A DNA stretch of 64,000 nucleotides from Clostridia bacterium (GCA_017545865.1 JAFWXO010000020.1:117131-181130); one strand, 5' to 3'. Positions 35,203 through 44,346 are shown, counted from the first letter of the stretch. Numbers and translations are program-made. Notes: generated from the sequence alone by a model not told the origin.

Positions 35203-35936
35203 TTTAAATTTTCCTTAGAGTAATTTTCAATCTCATCAACAACCATTTTGTAGTTTTCAAGACCGTGCGGATGGTGACCACACTCGGGTTTTATGTAAAC
35301 TTTAATTCTACCCCCGTTTTCTTTATAGAACTTTTCTAAGATTGCGCCGTTTTCTTCATAGGGAACGATAATATCGTTACCGCCAGCAACCATTACGACG
35401 GGAATATCGTTTTTAAGTAAAATATCCATTTTGTCAATGGGGTTCTCTCTATAAGAGAGAAGTTCACTCTTAGAAATTTTCATAACCCTATAATACTCGT
35501 CGAAAAGTTGACTGTTGCCAACGCCTAAATCACACGGGCAAGAAAGCAAGTTCATAACGGGCGCGTCAATATACAAAACGTCAATAAGTTCTGGGAATTT
35601 TGCCGCAGTTTTGCAAGCGTAAAGCCCGCCGCAACTCATACCGATGGGAATACATTTTTCGTTTAAACCAAATTCTTTTGAAATAAATTTTATAAACCTA
35701 CCCTTTCTCTCAAGGTCGCTATCGGGCGCCCAGCGGGTAAAGTTTTCATTGTAGCAAAGATGATAACCACGGTCTAAAAACTCGTTTTGAGTGTCAGGGA
35801 AAGCATCGAAATACTCGGTTTTTAACACCCACTTTCCGTTAGGCTTAACGTTTGGCTTAACGATAATGGCTTTTAAGCCTTCAAATTCAAATTCGTACGC
35901 TTCGTAATTAAAATAATCGTATTTTTTAAGTTCCAT
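35199..35936 (-). CDS. Alpha/beta hydrolase, tandem paralogue 1
   Basis: This 245-residue alpha/beta hydrolase has the nucleophile elbow IGMSCGG (Ser101), an acid in AGGNDIIVPYEENG (Asp188) and histidines in ECGHHPHG (His221-His224), so the triad is intact. It is by eye roughly three-quarters identical to the next gene upstream, a tandem duplication. Differences concentrate at residues ~64-85 and ~140-160, which probably shape the acyl or substrate pocket. No signal peptide. Likely an esterase; substrate unknown. Confidence 0.85.
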   Translation of the reverse strand: MELKKYDYFNYEAYEFEFEGLKAIIVKPNVKPNGKWVLKTEYFDAFPDTQNEFLDRGYHLCYNENFTRWAPDSDLERKGRFIKFISKEFGLNEKCIPIGMSCGGLYACKTAAKFPELIDVLYIDAPVMNLLSCPCDLGVGNSQLFDEYYRVMKISKSELLSYRENPIDKMDILLKNDIPVVMVAGGNDIIVPYEENGAILEKFYKENGGRIKVYIKPECGHHPHGLENYKMVVDEIENYSKENLK

Positions 35937-35947
35937 TTTTGCTCTCC

Positions 35948-36688
35948 TTATTTTGATAAATTTTCATTAGAATAAAATTCAACTGCGTCAACAACGGTTT
36001 TATAATCTTGTAAGCCGTGCGGATGATGATTGCAACCGGGTTTTATGTAAACTTTAATTCTTCCGCCGTTATCGCTATAGTACTTTTCAAGTATTGCGCC
36101 GTTTTCTTCGTACGGAACGATAACGTCGCTATCCCCTGCAACCATAACCACGGGAATATCGTTTTTAAGTAATATATCCATTTTATCAATGGGGTTATCT
36201 CTATAAGATAACATTTGACTTTTAGTTAGGTGTGTTGCATTAAAAAAGCTATCGAATATATTGCTTTTTGCAACGCCTAAATCGCACGGGCAAGAAAGCA
36301 AGTTCATAACGGGCGCGTCAATATACAAAACGTCAATGAGTTCTGGATATTTAGCCGTTAATTTGCAAGCATAAAGCCCACCGCAACTCATACCTATAGG
36401 AATACACTTATTTTCTAAGCCGAATTCCTTTGAAATAAAAGAAATAAACTTAGCCTTTCTATCAAGGTCAATATCCGTTGCCCAGCCGTTGTAATTTTGA
36501 TTGTAACAAAGGTGGTAGCCACGGTCTAAAAACTCGTTTTGAGTATCGGGGAAAGCATCGAAATACTCGGTTTTTAACACCCACTTTCCGTTTGATTTTA
36601 CACTTGGTTTAACGATTATTGCATTTAAACCGTCAAACTCAAATTCATAAGCTTCGTAGTTAAAATAATCAAATTTTTTAAGTTCCAT
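35948..36688 (-). CDS. Alpha/beta hydrolase, tandem paralogue 2
   Basis: This 246-residue paralogue of the downstream neighbour has the same nucleophile elbow (IGMSCGG) and acid in AGDSDVIVPYEENG. The histidine region reads GCNHHPHG. The two copies share long identical runs around WVLKTEYFDAFPDTQNEFL and NPIDKMDILLKNDIPVVMVA, so the duplication is fairly recent. It starts 9 nt below the ThrE-like gene and ends 11 nt before copy 1. Role probably the same with a shifted specificity. Confidence 0.85.
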   Translation of the reverse strand: MELKKFDYFNYEAYEFEFDGLNAIIVKPSVKSNGKWVLKTEYFDAFPDTQNEFLDRGYHLCYNQNYNGWATDIDLDRKAKFISFISKEFGLENKCIPIGMSCGGLYACKLTAKYPELIDVLYIDAPVMNLLSCPCDLGVAKSNIFDSFFNATHLTKSQMLSYRDNPIDKMDILLKNDIPVVMVAGDSDVIVPYEENGAILEKYYSDNGGRIKVYIKPGCNHHPHGLQDYKTVVDAVEFYSNENLSK

Positions 36689-36697
36689 AATTCACCA

Positions 36698-37933
36698 TTA
36701 TTTTTTAACGATTTTGTTAAGTATTAGAGTGTTTATAAATTTCATAACGACGGATGAGAATATAACGCCGAGCGCAAGCGCTCCTGCAAGTTGCAAGGTT
36801 GCAAACGCCTTGCCCGTAAAAAGTTCCAAGTTCCCACTAAACATAAACGTCATTGAATAGTAAAGCGAAGCGCCTGGTACTAACGGGATAAGTGACGGCG
36901 TTAGAAACACCGTTGTCGGCGCTTTTAAAAGCCTTGCCATAACTTCGGCAAATAGAGAAACCGCTACTGAAACGATAAAATAGCAAACCGTTTCGTTATT
37001 TATAAAGGAATAAAGTAGCAAATACGTTCCCCACGCAAGCGCACCGCCAACTCCAACGGCAATCAAATTTTTATTTCTAACGTTATAAAGCATACCAAAA
37101 CCGATTGAACCGATTATCGCCATAACGATTTCAATAACGTATTTATAAAATTGCGCAGATTTTGGAATTGCTGTAAAGTACGGCGTTTCACCAATAAGGA
37201 AAATAAACACCAGATAACCAAGCGCAATAGCAACGGCGGTTAAAAGCGATTCAATAAACCTTAAAACACCCGCCATACTATCCCCCGTGAAAAGATCGCG
37301 AAGGGAATTAGTTAAACCAACGCCTGAAATTAAAACCATTATGTTACCGATAATAATTTCGTCAACGGATAAAACGATTTTGAGTTTAAACGCAATATAC
37401 GAAAAAGCAGTTAAACCAAACGATGCGATAAACTTATTAAAAATCTTATTTTTAACGTATTTATCGGAAAAAAGAATTAGCCATCTTACTAAAAAACCGA
37501 TAAATAACGATAGTACCGACTGTATAAATGTTCCGTTAAAAAATAGCGTGAACGCCATGGCGATAATTGAATAAATAATAAACTCAAACCAAAGCGGATA
37601 GGTTTTAGACTTAGAAATTTCCTTTAACTCGTTTCTAATTTCTTCTTCATTAAGATTTTTAGTTGAACAAATTTTTCTCGATAAAGCGTTTAATTTTGAA
37701 AGCTTGTTAAAGTCCGTTCCAGACGATAGAATTCTACGGGTTTGAGTAAATGAAACGCCGTTTTCATCGTGCACGGTTAAAACCATGCTCGTGGTAATTA
37801 TAAAAACGTCAACCCGAGAAGCGCCAAAGGCAGTGCAAATTCTATTTAAAGTATCTTCAACACGGTGAACTTCCGCACCGCTAAATATCATTTGTTCGCC
37901 AATATCAAGCGCCAATTCAAGTAATTTTTTCAT
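36698..37933 (-). CDS. Threonine/serine exporter family protein (ThrE-like fusion)
   Basis: The 411-residue membrane protein combines the DUF1212 and DUF3815 halves of ThrE. It opens with a hydrophilic domain (GEQMIFSGAEVHRVEDTLNRIC and FIITTSMVLTVHDENG), followed by about ten helices. The PTTVFLTPSLIPLVPGASLYY stretch in the last third is typical. Proteins of this family export threonine and serine by proton-motive force. In many Firmicutes the two halves are separate genes; here they are fused. It lies between a CAT-like gene (6-nt gap) and the hydrolase pair. Confidence 0.9.
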   Translation of the reverse strand: MKKLLELALDIGEQMIFSGAEVHRVEDTLNRICTAFGASRVDVFIITTSMVLTVHDENGVSFTQTRRILSSGTDFNKLSKLNALSRKICSTKNLNEEEIRNELKEISKSKTYPLWFEFIIYSIIAMAFTLFFNGTFIQSVLSLFIGFLVRWLILFSDKYVKNKIFNKFIASFGLTAFSYIAFKLKIVLSVDEIIIGNIMVLISGVGLTNSLRDLFTGDSMAGVLRFIESLLTAVAIALGYLVFIFLIGETPYFTAIPKSAQFYKYVIEIVMAIIGSIGFGMLYNVRNKNLIAVGVGGALAWGTYLLLYSFINNETVCYFIVSVAVSLFAEVMARLLKAPTTVFLTPSLIPLVPGASLYYSMTFMFSGNLELFTGKAFATLQLAGALALGVIFSSVVMKFINTLILNKIVKK

Positions 37934-37939
37934 AAAAAA

Positions 37940-38578
37940 TTAAACTTCCTTATAAAAATTATCAATAAAAGCCTGTAAATCGTTAAAGAATTTTGAAGCG
38001 TTATAACCATCACCTACCGCGTGGTTAAAATCTAAGGTTACGGGCATTATAAACTTTCCGTCTTTTTCAATATATTTGCCCCAGCTAACAACGGGGAAAA
38101 ACCTTGCTTCCGTTTCAATGTGCATAGTAAAGTTTTTATAATAAACCCACGGCAAGCAAGTAATATCGAAAACGTTTTCAGGTTGATTATCGGCAAAACC
38201 AACTAAACCAGCGTACTTTTCACGGTCGGCTTGGCAAGTAGAGTAAAAAGTTTTAAAGTTGGGCGAATACTCAGAAACGAACTTATTAAACTTTTTAGTT
38301 TCATTGTTAAAATCGGTATATGACGGGGAAACGAAATCCCATTTGATAACCTTTCCGTCTTTAACGGCGTATTTAAACTCATCGCCCGCGTTAACCACTT
38401 TTGAAACAGCCCAAATCATGCAAGGATAAAACTTATATCCGTTAGATTTTGCGAAAGTTACGATGTTAGTAACGTCAATTTCAACGGTTAAGTTCATCGT
38501 TATTTTTAAACTCGTTGTGTAGAGTTCAAAAAGTTCTTTTCTATCCCAGTTTTCGTAGTCAATAACAGTGTAATTCAT
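37940..38578 (-). CDS. Chloramphenicol acetyltransferase family protein (CatA type)
   Basis: The ~212-residue protein matches type A chloramphenicol acetyltransferases along its length: WDRKELFELY at the start, VSPSYTDFNNETKKFNKF in the middle, and the catalytic block DFNHAVGDGYNASKFFNDLQ, where the His of NHAVGDG aligns with catalytic His195 and the Asp with Asp199. The usual HHAVCDGFH is changed to NHAVGDGYN. It may acetylate chloramphenicol or another alcohol; such chromosomal CAT-like genes need not give resistance. ATG 38578 follows AAAAGGAAAG and lies 1 nt after the YitT stop; an upstream frame start at 38605 is less likely. Confidence 0.85.
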   Translation of the reverse strand: MNYTVIDYENWDRKELFELYTTSLKITMNLTVEIDVTNIVTFAKSNGYKFYPCMIWAVSKVVNAGDEFKYAVKDGKVIKWDFVSPSYTDFNNETKKFNKFVSEYSPNFKTFYSTCQADREKYAGLVGFADNQPENVFDITCLPWVYYKNFTMHIETEARFFPVVSWGKYIEKDGKFIMPVTLDFNHAVGDGYNASKFFNDLQAFIDNFYKEV

Positions 38579-38579
38579 A

Positions 38580-39464
38580 TCAAACTTTCCTTTTAAAATT
38601 ACCAAAAACTTCGTTCACTTTTTCAAAGTAAGCAAAAGTTCGTGGGTGTGATTTAAGTATTCTCATCATTTCGCCAAGTTGGCGCTTGTTGATTATGCAA
38701 ACGAGCATAAATTTATCGGTATCTGAATACATACCGTGAACGCTAATTTCAGTAACGCCGTGTTTAAGTTTAGATAAAAGTTCTTTGCAAAGCGCGTCAG
38801 GGTCATCGGTAATAATTTCAAACTTATATCCGTTTTTAATACCTGCAAGCCCCCTATCAACTAAAACGTTTGCAATAAATAAGTTAAGCAAGGTGCAAAC
38901 TACGGGGGTTACTTTAAATCCGTAAACGAAAAACGCAATTGCCACCACGCTTGAATCTAAAATAAAAGAAACGTAAGCAATATTCATATCGGGTTTTGCT
39001 TTTTTAAGTAATGCGGAAATACCGTAAGTTCCACCGCTTGCGCCAAAGCGTTTAAGCATTAGCGAAAAGCCAACGCCCGAGATAACGCCCGTTGCAATAC
39101 AAGCAAAAATAATATTGAAATCTTCGCCGTTGTTTGCGAGCGAATACGGTAAAAATTTAAACCAACCGTAAACGTAAGGCATAAAAGATTGAGTTAACAT
39201 ATATAAAACTAAGATAAGCCCAAGTTTTTTATTAACGAAAATTGAAAGAAGAATAAATATAGGCAAGTTAAAGGCAACCATTAGTATAGACCAACTAACT
39301 TTTTCGTTTAAAAAGTGGAAAGTCATCGTTGCTAAACCGCCAACGCCACCAGGAGCAAAGCCGTTGCTATTTTGGAAGAAATGATACGCCGTACCAACTA
39401 TAATTCCAGAAATAATTGCAGTAAAAATATCAAAAGATAAAGTTTTAAAATTAGAGTTTTTCAT
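38580..39464 (-). CDS. YitT family membrane protein (DUF161/DUF2179)
   Basis: The 294-residue protein has about five helices, with FAPGGVGGLATM and GASGGTYGISALLKKA loops typical of YitT/YvjA proteins, then the cytosolic DUF2179 domain (residues ~210-290, KHGVTEISVHGMYSDTDKFML). YitT proteins are widespread in Firmicutes and of unknown transport function. It lies between an SGNH hydrolase (2 nt upstream) and the CAT-like gene. Confidence 0.9.
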   Translation of the reverse strand: MKNSNFKTLSFDIFTAIISGIIVGTAYHFFQNSNGFAPGGVGGLATMTFHFLNEKVSWSILMVAFNLPIFILLSIFVNKKLGLILVLYMLTQSFMPYVYGWFKFLPYSLANNGEDFNIIFACIATGVISGVGFSLMLKRFGASGGTYGISALLKKAKPDMNIAYVSFILDSSVVAIAFFVYGFKVTPVVCTLLNLFIANVLVDRGLAGIKNGYKFEIITDDPDALCKELLSKLKHGVTEISVHGMYSDTDKFMLVCIINKRQLGEMMRILKSHPRTFAYFEKVNEVFGNFKRKV

Positions 39465-39466
39465 AA

Positions 39467-40111
39467 TTAGTATCCAATGTTTTTGTCACTATATTTTTCA
39501 GGTTCAAAATTTTCAATGTTAATTTCGTTAGGTTTAATATCTAATAAATTAGATATTATTGAAAGAACTTTACCGCCGATTTGTTCGGTTGCTTTAGGAA
39601 CGTAATAATGCACCCAGTCGGAGTGATAACTTCTATCTAAAGATTTCGTTAAAGAATACAAATCATTAAAAACGGTATCGGTGGAAGATAAAACCCTAAC
39701 CGCTTCTTCATTATATTTTTCAATTATGGCGTTGTGGCGCATAAAATCTTTGCGCGCCATTTCTTCAACAACCGCAGTTGACAAGGCAAACACAATTTTT
39801 GCTTTTGGAAATAGCATACGAAGTCTTTTGTCAATTCGTTTTAAATACTCGCCGTAGGTTGAAATAGGGGTTAAAGGCTCGTCTTGAAAAAGTTCAAGCG
39901 CATCCCAAAGCCCTGCGTTCCAATGAACTAAATCAACGTCGTCACCCCAATTACCGTTACCCTTCCACTCGTGAGCGTAACGAAGAACGTATTCGGCAAA
40001 CCTGCAATTTTCTTCAGGGTAATAAACTTCGCAAACGCCAGATAAAGCGTCTTTAACGTACTTGTCGTAACCCATCCTTATAGAGTCACCTATTAAAACA
40101 ACTTTTTTCAT
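39467..40111 (-). CDS. SGNH/GDSL-type hydrolase
   Basis: The 214-residue cytosolic protein has block I VVLIGDSIRMGYDKYV (Ser nucleophile), a block III-like HWNAGLWD and the block V SDWVHY (Asp, His), so the SGNH catalytic layout is present although the GxND of block III is changed to NAGLWD. It most likely de-esterifies a small molecule or an acetylated glycan. The start is behind GGAGATATT. It lies 17 nt below the DppA-like gene. Confidence 0.8.
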   Translation of the reverse strand: MKKVVLIGDSIRMGYDKYVKDALSGVCEVYYPEENCRFAEYVLRYAHEWKGNGNWGDDVDLVHWNAGLWDALELFQDEPLTPISTYGEYLKRIDKRLRMLFPKAKIVFALSTAVVEEMARKDFMRHNAIIEKYNEEAVRVLSSTDTVFNDLYSLTKSLDRSYHSDWVHYYVPKATEQIGGKVLSIISNLLDIKPNEINIENFEPEKYSDKNIGY

Positions 40112-40128
40112 ATAATATCTCCGTGATT

Positions 40129-40920
40129 TTATAAAAATAAATCGCGATAAAACTTAACGTTTTCTCTAAGTTTAATACTTTTAGTATTAAGGTTTTCGCC
40201 TTTAATTATATCCGTACGGTTTTTGCACCACCTTTCAAGCGCAGTTTCGGTTGAAAAATCAACTTCAACCGTCAATGGGAAAGTTTCTTTTAAAGGCTTA
40301 ATATTTTTGCGATTTTTAAAGCCTTTTACCATAGCGTTGTAAATAACTTTTTTCGCATCGGTATAAGATAACGGCTGTGCTTCATCACGGCTAATCGCCC
40401 TTTTAACAACCGCCGTTGCAACGCCGTTAAACACCCTTTCAACTTCTAAGCAAACGTGGTTATCGCCCGTTACCGCAATACAAGGCACGTCAAATAACCC
40501 TGCGTAAGTTGCCATAATATCCGTTTCGCCAACCGCTCTACCGTTATGGCGATAAACTTTAAATTCTTCCCACATCAAAGTGTGGCTAAAAAACCCGTCG
40601 CTACTCCCTGCCAAAGCGTGCGCTCCGAGCATTACAAAACCTTCAATTTCCTTCATAACCCAGGCTAAATCATCGCCCCAAACTTGAACGGCGCGTTTAT
40701 CAAGGGAATTTTTGATAAAGTTTTTACCGCTAGCGTGTCCGTCAAGAACGTAAATTTTAGTTGCGCCCGCATCAATTAACGCGGATATTGCAAGGTTTGT
40801 TTCTCGCATAAGTTGCTCACAAGCCGACTTATACGCTAAAGAAGTTTCATCTTTTATAGGTTCTTTTTGCGTAACGGTAGTTAACCCTTCTAAATCCGTT
40901 ACAATTAAAATATTCGGCAT
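40129..40920 (-). CDS. M55 family D-aminopeptidase (DppA-like)
   Basis: This 263-residue enzyme has the M55 zinc signature TDLEGLTTV (Asp9, Glu11), LDGHASGKNF and VMLGAHALAG, plus the glycine-rich ETDIMATYAGLFDVPCIAVTGD block. DppA of Bacillus is a self-compartmentalising peptidase that releases D-amino acids from D-Ala-D-Ala peptides, recycling cell wall. Here it is in a mixed operon rather than next to dipeptide transporters. It lies 12 nt below rlmD. Length matches the family. Confidence 0.9.
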   Translation of the reverse strand: MPNILIVTDLEGLTTVTQKEPIKDETSLAYKSACEQLMRETNLAISALIDAGATKIYVLDGHASGKNFIKNSLDKRAVQVWGDDLAWVMKEIEGFVMLGAHALAGSSDGFFSHTLMWEEFKVYRHNGRAVGETDIMATYAGLFDVPCIAVTGDNHVCLEVERVFNGVATAVVKRAISRDEAQPLSYTDAKKVIYNAMVKGFKNRKNIKPLKETFPLTVEVDFSTETALERWCKNRTDIIKGENLNTKSIKLRENVKFYRDLFL

Positions 40921-40932
40921 TTTAGCCCCCCT

Positions 40933-42333
40933 TTATATCTTAACTAAACTAACGAGTGTTTCAACGTGCTTTGTTTGCGGAAACATATCGTAAGGCTGAA
41001 CTTTTTCTATCTCGTAAACGGGAGAAACGTCAACGGACTTTTTAAGTTCGTTACCGTCGTAATAAAGTTTTCCTGTTAACAAACCTAAATCTCTCGCTAA
41101 AGTTTGCGGAGAACAAGAAACGTAAACCACCTTATCGGGTTTAGCAGACAAAATAGCGTCTAAAACTAATTTGTCACACCCTTTTCTCGGCGGATCTAAA
41201 ACTACGGAAATTTTGGCGTTTTCCGCCCTTAAACGAGCAATTAAGCGTGGTAATTCTTCTTCACAAGGGGCGCAAATATTTTCAACTTTATCGGACAAGC
41301 CGTTTTCTTTGGCTAAAACGTTGCCAGCGTCAACCGCTTGTTTGATAATTTCAATACCGTAAGCCTTTTTAGCGTTTTGAGAAAGCAAAGCAGTCATAAG
41401 CCCTGCGCCACTATACGCGTCAATCACCACGGTTTCACTATCGGCGTTGATAGCGCGAACAACGTCTTGATACAATTTTCGCTTTACTTGGTTGTTAACC
41501 TGCATAAACGATTCGGGAACAACCTTATATTTAATGCCAAACTCTTCAGTATAATAGTACTGCTCACCGAATAAAAGATTAAACTTTTCACCTAAGATAA
41601 CGTTGTTTGAATTTTCATTTTCGTTAGTGAAAAGTGAGAATTTTTTAAACTTGAGCGACAGTTTTTCTATTAAAACTTCGCTTTTTGGGAGCGTTTTGCC
41701 GTTTATAACGACGGTTATCATTAAACTATTATCAATTTGGCGAACTACAACGTGGCGAATTAAACCAGCGTTTTTACTTTCGTCATAACAAGAAACGCCC
41801 GTTGAACTTATGTATTCTTTAAAAACGGAAATAACGTCTTTACACCACGGCTTTTGTATAGGGCAATCTTCAGTTTCAACAACTCTATGTGAATTATTTG
41901 CAAAAAAGCCTATTAAAGCGCCGTTTCCATCAAAACGAACAGGCAGTTGAAGTTTATTTCTATACTCGTATTCGTTATCGCTTTTAATAGTTGGAAGCAC
42001 GTCAAACTCAATACCGCCTATCTTTCTTAAACAGTCGCTAACCGTTTGAGTTTTTTGTTTTAATTGGTCTTTATACCTTAAATGTTGGAGTTGACAACCA
42101 CCACATTTTCCGTAAACACAACAACGAGGCCTTACCCTCTGCTCCGCAGGGGTTAAGACCTCAATCAATTTGCAAAACGCAATATTTTTAGTTGTTTTAA
42201 GTACTTTAAACTTAATTTTTTCGCCTATTAAGGCAAAAGGCACGAAGCAGACGTAATTGTCAATACGGACGATTCCTTCCATATTAGAGCCAACTGCGGA
42301 CACGTTGCCGATAAATTCGTCGTTCTTTCGCAT
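40933..42333 (-). CDS. rlmD: 23S rRNA (uracil-C5)-methyltransferase, RlmD/RlmCD type
   Basis: The 466-residue protein methylates uridine C5 of 23S rRNA (Firmicutes RlmCD handles two sites). It shows an N-terminal TRAM domain (residues ~5-65), the iron-sulphur cluster motif CCVYGKCGGCQLQH, the SAM site IDAYSGAGLMT, DPPRKGCD and the catalytic Cys in YVSCSPQTLARDL. It could also be another member of the TrmA/RlmCD group, since specificity within the family is hard to read. Housekeeping. Confidence 0.92.
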   Translation of the reverse strand: MRKNDEFIGNVSAVGSNMEGIVRIDNYVCFVPFALIGEKIKFKVLKTTKNIAFCKLIEVLTPAEQRVRPRCCVYGKCGGCQLQHLRYKDQLKQKTQTVSDCLRKIGGIEFDVLPTIKSDNEYEYRNKLQLPVRFDGNGALIGFFANNSHRVVETEDCPIQKPWCKDVISVFKEYISSTGVSCYDESKNAGLIRHVVVRQIDNSLMITVVINGKTLPKSEVLIEKLSLKFKKFSLFTNENENSNNVILGEKFNLLFGEQYYYTEEFGIKYKVVPESFMQVNNQVKRKLYQDVVRAINADSETVVIDAYSGAGLMTALLSQNAKKAYGIEIIKQAVDAGNVLAKENGLSDKVENICAPCEEELPRLIARLRAENAKISVVLDPPRKGCDKLVLDAILSAKPDKVVYVSCSPQTLARDLGLLTGKLYYDGNELKKSVDVSPVYEIEKVQPYDMFPQTKHVETLVSLVKI

Positions 42334-42337
42334 AATT

Positions 42338-42865
42338 TTATAATCCTAATCTTTTTACTATCCTAAAAGACATTTTTTGAAATTTAATCATTATCAAGTC
42401 GTATAAAATATAGAAAACTAAGCCGAGCAAAACAATGATTAACGGTAAGATGTTTTTAATAAATGGGCTATCTAAATGAGGAATATCGGTAAACATAGCA
42501 AAAGCGTAAAACATTAAAAAGCAAACGCCTATAAACCAAACGCATTTTACTATATATAAAAACCAAAATTTAGAGCCTTTTTGCATTTGAAAAAAGTTTA
42601 CTATTGGATGAATTCCAAAGAAAACCGCATATAAAAGTGGAACGTGAAAGCGCCCCATTGAGAAAACAAACGCCAAAATAGCCGTGGAAACATAAGTGAG
42701 CAACGCGCCTTTATAACTATTTTTAGAAAGGGGGATCATCACCATTAAAGAAGCGGTGAATAAAGCGCTTAAATCAAAGGTTTGAAAATACACCCCTATT
42801 ACCAAAAAAACTATACTAAGCGCAGTTGAAAGCGCCGAAACGGCAATAAGTTTACCGTTTTTCAT
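42338..42865 (-). CDS. Small membrane protein (ECF S-component-like)
   Basis: The 175-residue protein has about five to six hydrophobic helices and opens with the MKNGKLIAVSALSTAL pattern common to ECF transporter S components and small integral proteins. Size and shape fit an S component, but no binding motif is clear and no EcfA/EcfT genes lie nearby. It sits 2 nt below the J-like protein. It may instead be the membrane partner of the DUF5685/J-like pair. Function unknown. Confidence 0.55.
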   Translation of the reverse strand: MKNGKLIAVSALSTALSIVFLVIGVYFQTFDLSALFTASLMVMIPLSKNSYKGALLTYVSTAILAFVFSMGRFHVPLLYAVFFGIHPIVNFFQMQKGSKFWFLYIVKCVWFIGVCFLMFYAFAMFTDIPHLDSPFIKNILPLIIVLLGLVFYILYDLIMIKFQKMSFRIVKRLGL

Positions 42866-42867
42866 AA

Positions 42868-43500
42868 TTATCTACAATTACAGCAACAGTTGAGAAGCAT
42901 ATTGCAAATAATCATATCGCAACACCATTGTAAACAACTATCGCCACCTAACTGTTGATCGGGAGCGCCTTGTTGATATGCGCCTGCGTTTTGATAACCA
43001 GCGTTACCAGACCTATTCCAGTCGTTATTTATCTTAGCGCCTTCGTTAACTCTTGCATTGATTTTATCAAGCGCAGATTTATACTTAGGCTCGTCTGGCG
43101 ACATAGCTATTGCTATTTCAAGTTGCTTTTTACTTTCATTTATCCAGTTTTTCTTGTAGAAAACTACCGATTGATAGTAATGCCACTCTGCCGTTCTCTC
43201 GTCAAAATCATCAAGAAGTTGTTGAGCGGAAGATAAATTTCCGCTACGAATAGCCGCTTCAACGCTACTAAACGCCTCTGTTGTAGTTCCACTTTGTGCG
43301 TGCTCGAAACGATAGTTTACGATAGCGTTATAAGCAACTTCAATTTCAGTTAAACGCTTAGCAGCGTTATTGCCAACGTCACTATCTTCGCTAAACCTTT
43401 CTTCTTCGTATTTCTTTTTAAGTTCAAGATATTTTTCCTTGATAACTTCGTTACTGTCTTCAGGAGAAACCCCTAAACTTTTATAATATTTATCAATCAT
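42868..43500 (-). CDS. J-domain-like protein without HPD, with cysteine-rich tail
   Basis: The 210-residue protein opens like a J-domain (MIDKYYKSLGVSPEDSNEVI, then KEKYLELKKKYEEERF), but the HPD motif needed to stimulate Hsp70 is replaced by acidic/Arg residues. Residues ~85-150 form TPR-like helices (SSAQQLLDDFDERTAEWHYY). A Gly/Gln/Asn linker leads to a tail of eight Cys within the last 22 residues (CLQWCCDMIICNMLLNCCCN), which could bind metal or be lipidated. It overlaps the DUF5685 gene by 8 nt and is followed at once by a membrane protein gene. A scaffold at the membrane is my inference. Confidence 0.75.
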   Translation of the reverse strand: MIDKYYKSLGVSPEDSNEVIKEKYLELKKKYEEERFSEDSDVGNNAAKRLTEIEVAYNAIVNYRFEHAQSGTTTEAFSSVEAAIRSGNLSSAQQLLDDFDERTAEWHYYQSVVFYKKNWINESKKQLEIAIAMSPDEPKYKSALDKINARVNEGAKINNDWNRSGNAGYQNAGAYQQGAPDQQLGGDSCLQWCCDMIICNMLLNCCCNCR

Positions 43501-44344
43501 TTTTAAGCCCCTTAGATATAATTTTATTAGTAGTTGTTGGAATACCGCGAGTTAAAATATTAACCACTAAATCGGTATTATATTTCATTTCAATATTCTT
43601 AAAATTCTCGGCAATTTGGGCAAAAATACCACTGAAGATAAAGAATATTTCATTTTTATGCTCCGATATTAAAGTTTTAAAATCGGGCGATTTATATAAG
43701 TTATACAAAACGTTAAAACTATTACTTTTAACGTCTTTATCATAATCGTCAAGCGCGTCGATAAGATATATCCATTTTCCAAGCGCGTAAAACAAACCTT
43801 TTGTAAAATCTGTGGTTTTATCACCAAAAACGTCACTCGAAATATCTTGGAGTATGGTTGCGAACGGATCGCACACTATATCAATGCTATCTGAGTTTTC
43901 GATTTCGTATTTCCTTAAAGCGTTATAACCGTCAAAAATAATCTTATCAACGTTTGGATAAAGTTTTTTGGCTTTTTTATAACCTTTTTTAAGCAAAGAA
44001 CTTTTTAACCCACCCCTATTCTCGTCAACGATATCGTCTTTAACTTTATAATAAGCAAGCAAAACGTTAACAGCGCCAAGTTTAAGCGAAATTTCATCAG
44101 GCTTAGCAACAGGGCGTTTTTTAATATGGTGAGCAATACAACGCTCTTTATTTATCTTAACGTCAACCCCTAAGATGTTGTGCGATATTGCAGACATAAA
44201 CGCCATATCGAAAGTAAGCGTAATCCTTGGAATTTGACCGCAAACTTTGCCTATACTTTTACAAATACCGCAATAAAGCGATTTGTAAAGAGTTTCATCT
44301 TTAAGATATAAATAGGGATTGTCTGGTTTTAAATATCCGAACAT
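43493..44344 (-). CDS. DUF5685 family protein
   Basis: The 283-residue protein matches DUF5685: the N-terminal MFGYLKPDNPYL, YKSLYCGICKSIG and PRITLTFDMAFM blocks are characteristic. An acidic ALDDYDKD motif at residue ~197 and helical content recall terpenoid-synthase folds, but I cannot confirm that relation. The family has no known function and is often next to J-like genes in Clostridia; here they overlap. The gene begins 2 nt below trpS, so it is expressed with a housekeeping gene. Confidence 0.85.
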   Translation of the reverse strand: MFGYLKPDNPYLYLKDETLYKSLYCGICKSIGKVCGQIPRITLTFDMAFMSAISHNILGVDVKINKERCIAHHIKKRPVAKPDEISLKLGAVNVLLAYYKVKDDIVDENRGGLKSSLLKKGYKKAKKLYPNVDKIIFDGYNALRKYEIENSDSIDIVCDPFATILQDISSDVFGDKTTDFTKGLFYALGKWIYLIDALDDYDKDVKSNSFNVLYNLYKSPDFKTLISEHKNEIFFIFSGIFAQIAENFKNIEMKYNTDLVVNILTRGIPTTTNKIISKGLKND

Positions 44345-44346
44345 TA

